Below, one piece after another: positions 1-10,436 of a stretch of DNA of 64,000 nt. The notes below the pieces were generated by a model. That model did not search any database. It was not told where the DNA came from and worked only from the letters and a program-made list of their open reading frames with translations. Every line of letters begins with the position of its first letter. Positions within the stretch are counted from its first letter, which is position 1. The stretch spans positions 84,873,121 to 84,937,120 of the forward strand of contig OY755244.1 in assembly GCA_963576725.1 (NCBI GenBank), in the 5' to 3' direction. Made by a program: the position numbers and the translations under genes. Source of the DNA: Azorinus chamasolen (lineage: Eukaryota; Mollusca; Bivalvia; Cardiida; Solecurtidae).

Positions 1-129
1 GCAAATGTATGTAGTAAAGGGTTAAGGAGTCCAATTTACTACAGGATTGTGAGTGAAAAACAGTAAAAGCCCTCACATCTGGGTCTAAACTGTTTATTAG
101 TTTCGAGTATGAAAAGATTTCAGAATTCA

Positions 130-339
130 TTAACTCTTTCCTCCATAAATACGCCTTTCTATGCCTCTGTAATAACCACTTCTAGAAACCATTGTGATAA
201 ATAGGAGCAAATGCTCTATTTATTACAATGGTTTCAAACTACAAAATTCTAAAATTACTTTTCTCTAGTAAATGCTCCTTTTGGGTAGATTCATCCAAAG
301 AGGTTGGGTCTAAAAATAGCCTATGGAGGAATGGGTTAA
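130..339 (+). mobile_element. MITE family A
   Basis: Bounded by TTAA on both sides, with the central hairpin (CCATTGTGATAAATAGGAGC...) and the right-hand domain ending CTATGGAGGAATGGGTTAA. Confidence 0.8.
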
Positions 340-639
340 GCTGACGATATTTGCAGCTGTGTATTTTCCCATCCTTGCCTACTGCATATATATACCTGTC
401 TTCATTTACTTATCTCATCAAATTATGGAGATTTAATAATGAGATATGTGTATGGTTTCAAGTGTCTAATTCAATACTGGATGGCATATCCAAAATGCCA
501 GGGAATATGTTTTCCATAACAATAAATCCACATCCTTTCAATGTAGTGGGCAATTTCGGTAATTTACATACACATTTTACATTGGCTATACATGTGTATA
601 TCGAGACCACAGAAATATAATTTTAGGCAACCACTTACC

Positions 640-805
640 TTCTCCCTGATGAATATTCATGTAAGAAATAATGACATCATGAATATTAATTAGATTAAAT
701 GAATTTTTATAATGACAAATGAAAACATGCATTTTTTGCCCTTGATGAAACTGTAGAACCATATCTATATTATTAAATTTTCATAAGCAAACAAAGCAGA
801 CCCTG
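640..805 (+). mobile_element. MITE family B, left half
   Basis: Starts near CCCTGATGAATATTCATGTA and runs to AAGCAAACAAAGCAGACCCTG. There it is cut by the element at 806-992. Confidence 0.7.
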
Positions 806-992
806 TTTTCTCACATAACTTCCCTTATCTCCGGGTTAGAACAACGGGTTAAGATTCCCTGATCAGTAACACGTGTAAGAACACTTCAGAACATATATGA
901 CGTCATACACATATATGATGTTTAACCATGGATACCGATGTTTACATGTCATTAAAACGGAGAAAATAAACTGTTTTTGTAATGTGAGAAAA
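806..992. mobile_element. Small inverted-repeat element inside a B copy
   Basis: Terminal inverted repeats TTTTCTCACATAAC / GTAATGTGAGAAAA enclose about 160 bp, including a small palindrome (ATATATGACGTCATACACATATAT). The left boundary interrupts a family B arm. No coding capacity is visible. Confidence 0.5.
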
Positions 993-1014
993 AGAATCTG
1001 ATGCTCGTTGTCTT

Positions 1015-1118
1015 TTAAGATCACATGTTCCTAAACTCACCAAGAAAATGTTATTAAGCTCGCCACAGGCTCGCTTAATAACATTTTCAAAGGCTGGTTT
1101 AGGAACATGTGATCTTAA
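1015..1118. repeat. TTAA-flanked hairpin (arms AAGATCACATGTTCCTAAAC)
   Basis: Two arms of about 45 bp, starting TTAAGATCACATGTTCC and ending with its complement then TTAA, surround a loop at GCTCGCCACAGGCTCGC. It abuts the A copy that follows and shares its TTAA. Confidence 0.6.
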
Positions 1119-1326
1119 CCCATTCCCTCATATTGACGACTTTTGACAACTCTGTAAAAGTCACTTTGTGAAACCATTGTGATAAATAGGAGCAAATGCT
1201 CTATTTATCACAATGGTTTCAAACTACAAAATTCTAAAATTTTACTTTTCTCTAGTAAATGCTCCTTTTTGGTAGATTAATTCAAAAAGGTTGTATCTAA
1301 AAATAGCCTATGAGGTAATTGGTTAA
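1115..1326 (+). mobile_element. MITE family A
   Basis: TTAACCCATTCCCTCATA start, central hairpin GTGATAAATAGGAGCAAATG, end GGTTAA. Confidence 0.8.
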
Positions 1327-1443
1327 AAGGCAACTTGCAACAGATCCTCTATGTCATAGCATAATGTACACAGTGTGTTTTGGTACTGGTAAAAACTTCA
1401 GGGTCAGGTCTATCATAATAGCAAAAGCTAATGGAGCAGACCT

Positions 1444-1682
1444 TTGCAAGCAGAGTTGACCCAGATCAGACAACTCCTGTAGGAGCCATCTCTGTTTGCT
1501 TATGAAATAGTCTGATCTGATATAGATCTAATTCCACAATGTTAACCCTTTCCCTCATACAAACATATTTTCATGCATTTGCAAACAGAGTAGACCCAGA
1601 TCAGATGGCTCCTTTCAGTAAATTTATTCAGATTTATTCAAAGAGGTTGTATCTAAAAATAGCCTACGAGGTAATGCGTTGA
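1444..1682. mobile_element. B fragment, then B/A mosaic MITE
   Basis: 1444-1510 is a family B hairpin fragment. From TTAA at 1542 the sequence is the end and left arm of family B (minus orientation) up to GATGGCTCC. It then switches to the right domain of family A (TTTATTCAAAGAGGTTG...CCTACGAGGTAATG). Confidence 0.6.
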
Positions 1683-1823
1683 TTATTTAATACAATAATT
1701 AAATCAATTAATAACATAGTGAACAGAGTCTTGCAGGAATATTCATTAGGACAAAGAATGCATTACAATGATTTTACATTCAGCATATATATAAGTGTAC
1801 TTTGGGTCAAAGACAATTCTTAC

Positions 1824-1924
1824 CTGTTGTCAAGGACACACCAGCCACAGAAAGGGTCTCCATCAGACAGGCAGCGACTGCAAGAGGGCCGAATGTCACA
1901 GTTGCTTAGCAACAACTTTACCAC
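1824..1924 (-). CDS. Plexin coding exon 4: start of the PSI domain
   Basis: This exon is 101 bp (33 codons plus two bases), with acceptor TATATATTATTTCAG and donor ACAG|GTAAGAATT. The peptide includes VVKLLLSNCDIRPSC followed by CSRCLSDGDPFCGWC. The cysteine spacing and the GDPFCGWC motif are diagnostic of the PSI (plexin-semaphorin-integrin) cysteine knot that follows Sema in plexins. It splices in frame from exon 3. The phase-2 end means that the next exon, outside the window, completes an AG- codon (Arg or Ser). Confidence 0.92.
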
Positions 1925-2036
1925 CTGAAATAATATATAAGAAGGAATAACAGTTAGCAATCTAATAGAAAGATTTAAGGAACTGATACGGAATATGACC
2001 TGTTGTGAAGAAACAAATAAAAATATGTTTAGAAAG

Positions 2037-2165
2037 GGCCAGAAACTGTAGAATCATATTTACATCATATCATAAGCAACCAGAGCAGTCCCTGATCAGA
2101 CGGCTCCTTCAGGAGCTGTTTGATCTGGGTCTACTGTGTTTGCAAAGGCATGAAAAAGCGTTTAT
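2037..2165 (+). mobile_element. MITE family B, truncated at the left
   Basis: Retains the hairpin CCCTGATCAGACGGCTCCTT/AGGAGCTGTTTGATCTGGG and the right tail GTTTGCAAAGGCATG. Confidence 0.65.
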
Positions 2166-2285
2166 TTTAATCTATTTAAATTAAGTAGAATATAGTGTGG
2201 ACATCAGGAGCAGTTTGATCGAGGTCTACATTATCTGGCTGACCTTTCATCTCAAGGAGCGTCGGAAATTTTTGTGGACATGTCA

Positions 2286-2418
2286 GAAATTGCTGAATTA
2301 CATAATGGTATATTATTCCATACGAACAGAGCAGACCCTGATGAGAAGGCTCTTACAGGAGCCATTTAATCTGGATCTATTTTGTTTTACAAAGGCATTG
2401 TAGGGAGGAAAGGCTTAA
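2286..2418 (+). mobile_element. MITE family B, truncated at the left
   Basis: Hairpin around GCTCTTACAGGAGCC, ending AGGCTTAA, and sharing its TTAA with the next copy. An eroded hairpin piece lies just before it (2190-2230). Confidence 0.6.
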
Positions 2419-2601
2419 TCCTTTCCCCAATACAAACCCTTTTTCATGCCTTTGCAAACAGAGCAGACCTAGATCAAGTGGTTCCTGTTTATTTATTATA
2501 TGATGTAGATCTGATTCTACAGATCGTGTCACAGAAATACATTGCCTTGCAAATTTTACATTATAAAAATTCAGCTAAAAACATCCATGATAAAGGCTTA
2601 A
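2415..2601 (-). mobile_element. MITE family B, one hairpin arm lost
   Basis: Minus orientation: TTAATCCTTTCCCC..., TTTGCAAACAGAGCAGACC, then the B interior up to AAAGGCTTAA. Confidence 0.6.
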
Positions 2602-2832
2602 ATGTTAAATTTTTGCTCTTGCTAAAGCTTCCGAACAGAGAGGTGAAACTCTAAGGCTGTAACAATATCTAATCCTCTTGTAAAAATATGAAGAAAAACA
2701 ATCTTTCAAGGCCATTTTGAATGACATAACTCGATACATATTTTCAAGTAGTTAAGCACAGCTGCTACTCATATAGCTCTATCCACATTACTGGAATGGT
2801 GTGCAGTATAAGTAATAACTTTGGAAAGCTGC

Positions 2833-3080
2833 TTTACCCTTTCCCTGTTCTGTTTATTACAAATTTCAATACCTAACGAATATTCGTGGACAAAATAGTT
2901 ATAATGAAATATGAAAGGTGGAACATTGTAGCCATTATATAAAATATAGAAACAGATCTATCTAATTCCATTAGCAAACAGAGCAGACCCTGATCAGACG
3001 GCTCCTGTAGGAACCGTCTGATCTGGGTCTACTCTGTTTGCAGATGCGTGAAAACACGTTTATATGAGGGGAGAGGTTAA
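2833..3080 (+). mobile_element. MITE family B, subfamily B2
   Basis: The left part differs from the main family (TTTCAATACC, GGACAAAATAGTTATAATG) while the hairpin is typical (CCCTGATCAGACGGCTCCTG). The same variant is seen at 50839-51083. Confidence 0.7.
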
Positions 3081-3305
3081 ACTTTTACTGGATATAACTG
3101 CTTTTTCATGCTTTTGCAAACAGAGTAGATCCATATTATAGATGGCTCATGTAGGAGTCATCTGATCAGGACCTGCTCTGTATACTTATGGAATTATATA
3201 GATGTTAATCTACTGTTTCCATCAAGGTGAAACAATTGAGTGTTCAAATACCACAAATAAATATTCATTATGTCATATATATTACATCCTCAGGTAAAGG
3301 GTTAA
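3077..3305 (-). mobile_element. MITE family B
   Basis: Minus orientation, sharing TTAA with the previous copy. Hairpin around GATGGCTCATGTAGGAGTC, end GGTAAAGGGTTAA. Confidence 0.65.
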
Positions 3306-3340
3306 ATCTAAACAGCAATCTGAAAATTTATTTTTGCATC

Positions 3341-3437
3341 TCGAGGATTTGGTGCAAAACTCTGTGAAGGAGTTAGAATAGTTTTGCACCAAGCTCTGTG
3401 AAGGAGTTAGAATAGTTTTGCACCAAGCCCTCGAAAT
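3341..3437. repeat. Hairpin family E with a duplicated arm
   Basis: TCGAGGATTTGGTGCAAAAC ... GTTTTGCACCAAGCCCTCGA. The right arm plus loop (CTCTGTGAAGGAGTTAGAAT) is present twice in tandem. Confidence 0.65.
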
Positions 3438-3715
3438 TATTCTCAGGATCCAAACTCATCTCATTTTTTAAAATCTTTCTCTTTTAGAATTTAGCAGACA
3501 ATAATTTTGATTGAATTTGATTAATTCGTGTTTAAACAGTTATCCCTTATCATGTGCAACCTGACAGCTTGGTCCATCTAGATATGAGGACGAGTAAATT
3601 GGGTCAAATCAGGATCAAAGATGTTTGACCCTTGGTCAATAGTTTCTCAAAAGCTTTAACAAATCATAAGATAAGAATCAGAAGTAAAGAATGGAACAGA
3701 GCTATAAATAAAGAT

Positions 3716-3860
3716 GCATACCCAAATTCTAAAATCATCATTTCTCCACCAAACCCTATACTGTGACCACTCTTTAGAATCGTCTCTTCGAGACGATTCT
3801 AAAGAATGGTCATAGTATATGGTTTGGTGGAGAAATAAAGGAGTTATTCTTGAAAATTTT
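3716..3860. repeat. Hairpin family D
   Basis: Arms TTTCTCCACCAAACCCTATA ... and its complement around the tip GTCTCTTCGAGAC. Confidence 0.75.
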
Positions 3861-4124
3861 AAATTCACACAAAATTATCAGTATCATAAAGGTTTCAGCG
3901 CAGGCGGTCCACAAGTGCTGAAGCCTATAAGTGTTTGCTGTGAAAACCAACAACAATCATCTAATCGTCTTTTCTACGCAGCATCGTCAATTATTGTGCT
4001 ACTGATGATATTACATGGAATCCTCAAAGGTCATCCAGATAAAAACAGACAATCCAATCAATATGCTTTTTGCAACTGCTTGTTAATCTTTAGCTGCCTA
4101 TCACGAATCTGTGACAACTTGGGG

Positions 4125-4182
4125 AAACATTTTGGATCCAGATGAGATGCCAAGTCATCTCATAATTTAAACTGTTTGAAGC
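4125..4182. repeat. Family H fragment
   Basis: Palindromic piece TTTTGGATCCAGATGAGATG ... CATCTCATAATTTAAACTG, resembling the family H hairpin at 59697-59770. Confidence 0.4.
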
Positions 4183-4404
4183 TGTGGTTATGTTTTTTGC
4201 AACAAAAAGAAAGAAAATTAACAATTAAATTCAAGCAGACAATAAATTTAGCACATGACAATTAATGACTGATAGTAAAAGAGTTGAACAAATCTAAATT
4301 TCTTTTGGACTGAAGACAAAGATCTGACCTTTGATATACCGGTATGTAATATTGTCCAGATTTAAACTAGTGACTACCAAGGGCAGTAGATAAGAAGTAT
4401 ATTA

Positions 4405-4860
4405 ACACTTTAATCCATGTAAGAAATAATGACATCATGCATATTACTGGACAGCGATAATTTTTCCAAAATTAAGGCGCAAGAGCCAATAGTCCTTTGC
4501 CACCTATTGTGATTCAATCGTTGACAGATAGGTCACCATCCGCCAGTTTGTCTGTTTTGACAGCGCATATGAATACAGTTAGGTCGTTCGAATGTTATTT
4601 ACTAGTGATTATATGCCAGTGAATATCAAAATATATATGATAGTGTTACGTCACGCTGGAGCCACGAGTTTTGTTATAATAACTGTTATAATATGGACAC
4701 AGAATGGCAGAAACTGTAAAATCATGATCTATGTTAAATTAACATAAGCCAACAGAGCAGACCCTGATCAGACTGCTCCTATAGAGGTCCGGGTTGTCTG
4801 ATCTGGGTCTACTCCATTTGCAGAGGTGTAGAAAGGCTTATTTATGGAGTAAAGGGTTAA
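4405..4860 (+). mobile_element. MITE family B interrupted by about 230 bp
   Basis: The left part (CATGTAAGAAATAATGACAT) ends near 4446. B resumes at GTTATAATATGGACACAG (about 4680) and finishes at TTAA 4860 after the hairpin. The insert at 4447-4675 has no clear terminal repeats and I do not recognise it. Confidence 0.6.
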
Positions 4861-4898
4861 GAAACTAGTGAAAAATGATTTCTCTGCCAATCCATATC

Positions 4899-5331
4899 TT
4901 GCTGCAACCCATTAGAAATGTCCTCTCTTACTGCAACCCATTAAAAATGTCCTCACTTGCTGCAACCCATTAAAAAATATCCTCTCTTGCTGCAACCCAT
5001 TAGAAATGTTCTCTCTTGCTGCAACCCATTAGAAATATCCTCTCTTACTGCAACCAATTAGAAATGTTCTCTCTTGCTGCAACCCATTAGAAATGTCCTC
5101 TCTTACTGCAACCCATTAGAAATGTCCTCTCTTCTACAACCCATTAGAAATGTCCTCTCTTGCTGCAACCCATTAGAAATGTCCCTTCTTGCTTGCTGCA
5201 ACCCATTAGAAATGTCCTCTCTTGCTACAATCCATTAGAAATGTCCTCTCTTGCTGCAACCGATTAGAAATGTCCCCTCTTGCTTGCTGCAACCCATTAG
5301 AAATATCCTCTCTTACTGCAACCCACTAGAA
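4899..5331. repeat. 29-bp tandem repeat (CTGCAACCCATTAGAAATGT...)
   Basis: About 15 copies of a 29-bp unit with few substitutions. Some units carry an extra CTTG. It sits next to a fragment of the family I/D type (AGAGTTTGGCTGAGAAATAAG). Confidence 0.9.
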
Positions 5332-5422
5332 TGTCTTTTTTAGGTGATTCTAACAAGTTGAAGAAAACTAGAGTTTGGCTGAGAAATAAGAGGGTAGAGA
5401 GGCATACTAATTGAGTAAAGGG

Positions 5423-5651
5423 TTAACCCTTTCCTCCATAAATACGCCTTTCTACGCCTCTGTAAAAATCAATTTTAAACCATTGTGATAAATAGAGCAT
5501 TTACTCCATAGGAGCAAATGCTCTATTTACCACAAGGGTTTCAATACTACACAATTCTAAACTTTTTCTTTTCTCTAGTAAATGCTCCTTTTCGGTAGAT
5601 TTATTTAAAGAGGTTGGGTCTAAAAATAGCTTATGGAGGAAATTCGGTTAA
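5423..5651 (+). mobile_element. MITE family A
   Basis: TTAACCCTTTCCTCCATAAA start, hairpin tip GCATTTACTCCATAGGAGCA, end GGTTAA. Confidence 0.75.
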
Positions 5652-5667
5652 GGGACACTCGGGGCAC

Positions 5668-6170
5668 TTCACCCAATTAATATGCATGTAAGAAATACTG
5701 ACATCTAAATAATATGATAAATGTTTATAAGGGCACATGAGTGAGTGAGTGAGTTGGGTTTAACGTTCGACCAACAGTATTTCAGTTATATGCAGACGGC
5801 ACCCGCATGAGACAAGTCATAGTGCTGCCTCACTGAAATACCCCTGCCGCGGGCACATGGCAAGGGCATCCCACCCAGTCACATTATCCTGACACCGGGC
5901 CGACCAGTCCTAGAACTACACCTTTTAATGTCGAGCGCAGACAAGGGGGCTACTAGTACCAACTTTTAACGACTTTTGGTCTGTCGCGCCGGGGATAAGG
6001 GCACATGAAAACATGCATATTTTGACTTTGCAGAAATTGTTACTAAGAATCATATTTATATTGTTTCATATGCAAACAAAGCAGACACTGACTTCTAAAG
6101 AGCCCAGTTGATCTGAATCCTCTCTGTTTGCAATAGTGTAGAAAAGTGTATTTCTGGCAAACAGGGTTAA
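5668..6170 (+). mobile_element. MITE family B with a SINE inserted
   Basis: B left part up to AATGTTTATAAGGGCACATGA (5740), then the SINE, then B again from AAGGGCACATGAAAACATG to TTAA 6170. The hairpin is eroded (AGACACTGACTTCTAAAGAG). Confidence 0.65.
5741..5996 (-). mobile_element. tRNA-derived SINE, truncated at its tRNA end
   Basis: Same family as 48937-49204. The plus strand starts GTGAGTGAGTGAGTTGGGTT and ends CGCGCCGGGGAT, where the other copy continues with the complement of a B box. It is flanked by the 12-bp direct repeat AAGGGCACATGA (5729-5740 and 5997-6008), a target-site duplication in a B element. Confidence 0.75.
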
Positions 6171-6224
6171 ACACCTGCTTGGTGCAATTCTTAGTTACTT
6201 TCTAATGGTAGACGCTTTTGAGTG

Positions 6225-6325
6225 ATTATTTAGTCAGTGTCAAACAGCATGGGTCTGACAAGACCCTGAGTTACTAGGTGTCTCATCTGGATCCAGGATG
6301 TTTGTCAATGTCAGTCCAGCTGAGC
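6225..6325. repeat. Family H hairpin, eroded
   Basis: CAAACAGCATGGGTCTGACAAGACCCTGAG ... GTGTCTCATCTGGATCCAGG resembles the H hairpin. Confidence 0.35.
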
Positions 6326-6466
6326 TTAGCATGGTATGATTTAATGACACATCTTCAAGAGTTCCCAGGACATCCAACTAGTTTGCCCCTGTTTCAGATT
6401 ATATACAGCTTAAAAAGTACTTAGTAATGTCACAACACTGCCTGTTTGAAAACATTTATTTATTAA

Positions 6467-6674
6467 TACAGTAAAACCTCTCTATAACGGCCACTAAATT
6501 ACATCAAGTATTGTGTGTTCAAGACAGGTGGCTGATTAAAGCAAGATGAAAGTGAAACAGAATGCTCCTGTAGGAGCGTTCTGTTTTACTCTCATCTTGC
6601 TTTAACCAGCCACCTGCTCTAAAAGCTAACTAAATAACACAATTTAGTGGCCGTTATAGAGAGGTTATACTGTA
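6467..6674. mobile_element. MITE family C (pogo/Tigger-like ends)
   Basis: TA-flanked. Ends CAGTAAAACCTCTCTATAAC / GTTATAGAGAGGTTATACTG are inverted repeats continuing into GGCCACTAAATT. The central hairpin is AGAATGCTCCTGTAGGAGCG. Confidence 0.75.
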
Positions 6675-6982
6675 GCATACGCTCCAAACAGAGGAGTCTC
6701 ATTTTTGCAGAGAAAGAAAAGAGAATATTCAAACATAAGTGTTCGAGACCTTTGATCATAGTTTACTCTTACAACAATGAATTTTCAAAGTGGAACAGCC
6801 TGCCAGGGTTTAATTTTATTGTCTTTAAACCAAGCACTTTGCACTATATGTTATATAGAGAATAAAATAACTCCAGTAAAAGTAATTGGAGCAATACTTT
6901 CCTTCTTTATATTTTAGTACATCTTCATATCAATTTTGTTCTGTGTGAAAGTTTGAATGTACCCCCTTGTTAAAATGATGAA

Positions 6983-7078
6983 GGACAAAATGTCCACCCT
7001 TGCAAAAACACGAGGGACAAGATGTCCACCCTGGCAAAATTGAGTGAGGGACAAAATGTCCGAGGGACAAACTGTCCA
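6983..7078. repeat. Short imperfect tandem repeat GAGGGACAAAATGTCC
   Basis: Four units of (G)GGACAAAATGTCC, each itself palindromic, spaced by variable spacers. Confidence 0.6.
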
Positions 7079-7401
7079 TATACTAATCCTCTCATTGGTG
7101 CATGAGGATTTGGACATACAAGATTATAAGCGTTACATTATATATACAAATAAATATTGATATTACACAAGAGTATCTAGAGGAACCATGTGTGTCACCT
7201 AATTGCAGAAATATGACCCAATTTACTTCTCTGAAAAAAATATGAGCCTAAAAATACATGACAGACAATTAGACAGATTGACATACAAACAGACAACAGA
7301 GAAATGATCCCATGTGACGTGATCCAGATATCAAATAAAAATACATTATCATTATTCAGTAAATACTAATGTTTAAGCTTTAACTTCACCAAGATGTCCA
7401 T

Positions 7402-7512
7402 TGGCAAACAGAATAGACCCAGACCAGGGTGTTCATATGCCAGTTTTTCTAAAAATATAAATATTCATGGTGTTATTATTTCTTACATGAACATTCATGA
7501 AGTAAAGGGTTA
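7402..7512 (-). mobile_element. Family B fragment
   Basis: CAAACAGAATAGACCCAGA then directly the B terminal part (ATTATTTCTTACATGAACAT ... AGTAAAGGGTTA). The hairpin is deleted. Confidence 0.5.
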
Positions 7513-7659
7513 TGAAAATGATTTGTTATCTTCCAGCAGCATTTTCACAGGAAAAACTATTTTTACAGGAACATAATGAAATCAGTTGAGCAGCAATTCT
7601 CATACCAGTTGCTGCAATTCACAACTGTTCCTCCACAGTCTGAATGTTTGTACATCTAA

Positions 7660-8561
7660 TACAGTCAAACCTATCTCAGGTGACTATTAATTCACTGAAT
7701 ATAGAATTCTTTACACAGCAAATGGTTGCTTAATGAAGGGCAAAAGTAGTGCAGAAAGCTCCTATACAGACCAAGACTAGAAGTTGTTTTGATGGTCACT
7801 TATGGGCCCGTCACACCATGACGTTCTGGTCAGCGTTCTCTGGCGTTTGAGGAAACGTTGATAGTCGTCCATGGTCGCTGGGATATCGCCAGAAGAGCGT
7901 TGTGTGAACGCTTGTGAACGCTAGTGAACGTCGGTGATCACCGGGAATCGGCGGAGAATGCTGGTCGTGAATTTTTATTTTGAACATGCACAAAAGTTCT
8001 CACTGAGACCAGCGTTCTTCAACGTTTAATTTTAAACGCTGAAGAACGGTTAAGAATGTTAATGTAACGTTTTACTAACGTTCGATGAGCGTTGCACGCG
8101 TTCGGATATCGTTAGTCAGTCGTTACTCTAGCGTTACTTGGTTGTTACTAATCGTTTGCTTTGCAGTGAACGACTCAATGGCGACCTGTCAACGACCGCT
8201 GAACGGTCCCCTAGCGCACGCAGCGTGTGACTAAAGTCAAACGAACATCAAAACGCTATTCTGTCGTTATTCACACGTTAGTCACATGCTCAAAACGCTC
8301 GTCTAACGTTCACAAATCGTTCGTTGTGCGCCAGTGGTACATCAGCACACGCTAATGGTTTTCAGGGGTATATTACTTGCTCACTGTTACACGCTTCTCG
8401 CGCGTAAGACACACGCTAGTCATGCGTTAGGTACACGTTTATCACACGCCAGATGTGTCATCCTCATTCTAGAACGCTCAAAAATTGAACGATTGAATCG
8501 TTCAGAGAACGTTGACCAGAACGTTATGGTGTGACGGCCCCTTTAGACAGGTTTTACTGTA
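7660..8561. mobile_element. MITE family C carrying a Harbinger-like insertion
   Basis: The left C end (TACAGTCAAACCTATCTCAG ... GCAGAAAGCTCCTATA) and the right end (ACAGGTTTTACTGTA) are separated by the element at 7803-8542. Confidence 0.65.
7803..8542. mobile_element. Non-autonomous element with long TIRs (PIF/Harbinger-like)
   Basis: Inverted ends of about 38 bp start GGGCCCGTCACACCATGACG on the left and, on the complement of the right, GGGGCCGTCACACCATAACG. TTA on both sides (7800-7802, 8543-8545) fits a PIF/Harbinger target duplication. The interior has no long frame but dozens of GCGTT/AACGC and AACGTT motifs in both directions. The superfamily call rests only on the 3-bp duplication and the ends. 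Confidence 0.6.
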
Positions 8562-8599
8562 TAATAAAACTTAAGTATTTGTCACAAAGGACACATATC

Positions 8600-8730
8600 A
8601 GGTGGCCTTTTATCCCTATGAAAGGCAGAAAATATTTAATGATATTTGCCAGCAGTGGATACCCTCATCAGAAAGCTCCTGGAGCAGCCCTCTGATATGG
8701 TTCTGCACTGTTTGTCATGTTAAATCCTCC
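8600..8730. repeat. Family G-like fragment
   Basis: Hairpin ATCAGAAAGCTCCTGGAGCAGCCCTCTGAT with a trailing CACTGTTTGTCAT, resembling the G hairpin. Confidence 0.35.
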
Positions 8731-8852
8731 AGGGAAAAAATGCATGTCAAACTTGTTTGCATCTACTATTAAAATACTAATAGACTAAATCCACATAAAA
8801 AATTCAGTATTCAAAAGGTATGTGTCTACTGTCTGTCACATTGTAAAACCTA

Positions 8853-8922
8853 AATCGAGGGCTTGGTGCAAAACTATTCACTTTGTGAAGGAGTTACAAT
8901 AGTTTTGCACCAAACCCTCGAA
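8853..8922. repeat. Hairpin family E
   Basis: TCGAGGGCTTGGTGCAAAAC and its complement around a loop TTCACTTTGTGAAGGAG. Confidence 0.75.
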
Positions 8923-9074
8923 ATGTTCTATGTAAACAGCATTGTCTGGTTCACCAGTCTTCTCCTTCTGTGTAAATATTTATCAATAAAACAACTGATT
9001 CAGATCCTCTTCAGTTGCCAAGTTACTGATACTGGTGTCTCTCTTGGAACCAAACAGCTTTGCAGAGCTTCAGA

Positions 9075-9232
9075 TAAGGGTGCGTACACAAAAACTAAAA
9101 TCATCATTTCTCCACCAAACCCTATACTGTGACCACTCTTTAAAATCGTCTCTTCGAGATGATTCTAACGAGTGGTCACAGTACAGGGTTTGGTGGAGAA
9201 ATAAAGGAGTTATTCTTGAAAATATTTGAATT
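9075..9232. repeat. Hairpin family D
   Basis: Arms CTCCACCAAACCCTATACTG / CAGTACAGGGTTTGGTGGAG, tip TCTCTTCGAGA. Flanks (GTGCGTAC... and TTATTCTTGAAAAT) match the other D copies. Confidence 0.75.
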
Positions 9233-9701
9233 TGGAGCTCTGGCTTTGCAATATAAAGTGACAGTAAGTGATAGTAACAGTTTGTCCTGAGCATTCTAAA
9301 GAATCACTCAATATCATCTAGAGTTACACCTTTCTGCTTTATTGTGAAATTTCAGAAGTATTTTCCTCTAAATTCTCTCAAGGAAATGAAAGAAATTGCC
9401 AGATTGCAATCAGACCGGGTCTTGCTAGCATCAAAGTTTGAAGGAAGTGTAAAAAACAGGGGAGTACTGCACTTTGTCAATGAACCTCAATTCCCACATG
9501 AGCTTCTCAATTTCTACAGAAATGTAATCCAGGGACGAAAATGACAGTATATCACATTTAACGTCAGATCATGTAGCATTTCGACAAAATGTCTGGTCAA
9601 TTCCGCATTGAAGAAATATATTTAAAGGACATAGATGCCTCTGTTATGGAAATTTCACCCAATTAAGGACCATAATTCTCTCAGTATATGTTATGGCCAA
9701 T

Positions 9702-9975
9702 AAGATGTGTTTGTGTTACAATATGCCTCCAACAGGTGCTTTGATCTATAATTTGACCTTGGACCTTGTTGGTGTTTGACCTTGACACCACACCACTCCA
9801 GTTGCATCTTCATGAGATGAGTAAACAGGTTAAGTATGAAGTCTCGATCTCTAACAGTTCAAAGTTATGGCTAAGGTTAAGTTCCAGACAGACAGTCCAA
9901 CTAACAAACAGGCAGGCCATTGTCAATATGCATCCCTATCTGCCTCCCAGGATCAAGATCTTTGGGGCATAAAAA
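9702..9975. mobile_element. P3 element (ACCTTGACC-type, Helitron/pearl-like)
   Basis: Begins near GTGTTTGTGTTACAATATGC, has GACCTTG repeats, a CAGACAGACAG-like tract and ends TTTGGGGCATAAAAA. Shares this layout with 11264-11498 and 37544-37767. Confidence 0.45.
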
Positions 9976-9995
9976 CTATTTTAGCTGCACACTTC

Positions 9996-10186
9996 TTAAC
10001 CCTTTACTCCATAAATATTCCTTTCTATGCCTTTGCAAACAGAGTAGACCCAGTCGAGTCCCAGTCAAGTCACAACTTTTTCACCAATTGTTACATGATT
10101 ATTAATTAGCTACATTTTATATAGGCATCATGTACAAGGGATTTTCTATTATGGCAAAAACTGCAGAATCAGATCTATATTGTCTC
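9996..10186. mobile_element. Two truncated family B pieces
   Basis: 9996-10060 is a B end (TTAACCCTTTACTCCATAAA ... TTTGCAAACAGAGTAGACCC). About 10090-10186 is B interior (GATTATTAATTAGC ... AATCAGATCTATATTG), cut by the F element. Confidence 0.5.
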
Positions 10187-10436
10187 TTAACTCTTCGCTT
10201 GCTAATCACGTCAATATACCTACCTGTTAATAGTGAAGACCCAGATGAGACAGCTCCTGCAGGAGCTGTCTCATCAGGGTCTGCACTATTTACAAGTTGA
10301 TTGTGCAACCAGTGCACTCCACAGCAGTGATTGAACAGCGCAATACTTGTACACAGTGAAGATATATGTAATTATACAACAGGGCGTGGGTAAAGAAGGA
10401 GAAATGTATTTTAAAATTCAGCAAGAGAAGGGTTAA
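10187..10436 (+). mobile_element. MITE family F
   Basis: TTAA-flanked, 250 bp. Left end TTAACTCTTCGCTTGCTAAT, central palindrome AGATGAGACAGCTCCTGCAG and its complement, right end AGCAAGAGAAGGGTTAA. Four copies in the window, two in each orientation. Confidence 0.8.

Noticed and set aside
3819..4145. A 108-codon plus-strand frame with a hydrophobic middle
   Set aside because: It starts inside a family D hairpin, has no splice signals or family resemblance, and lies in the plexin intron on the other strand.
4899..5331. CRISPR-like appearance of regularly spaced repeats
   Set aside because: The units are directly adjacent 29-bp tandem copies without unique spacers, in an animal intron with no cas genes.
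9070..9294. Similar frames at 9035-9294, 3656-3868 and 18478-18689
   Set aside because: The shared peptides (HSLESSRRDD, WSQYRVWWRN) are translations of family D hairpins on both strands.
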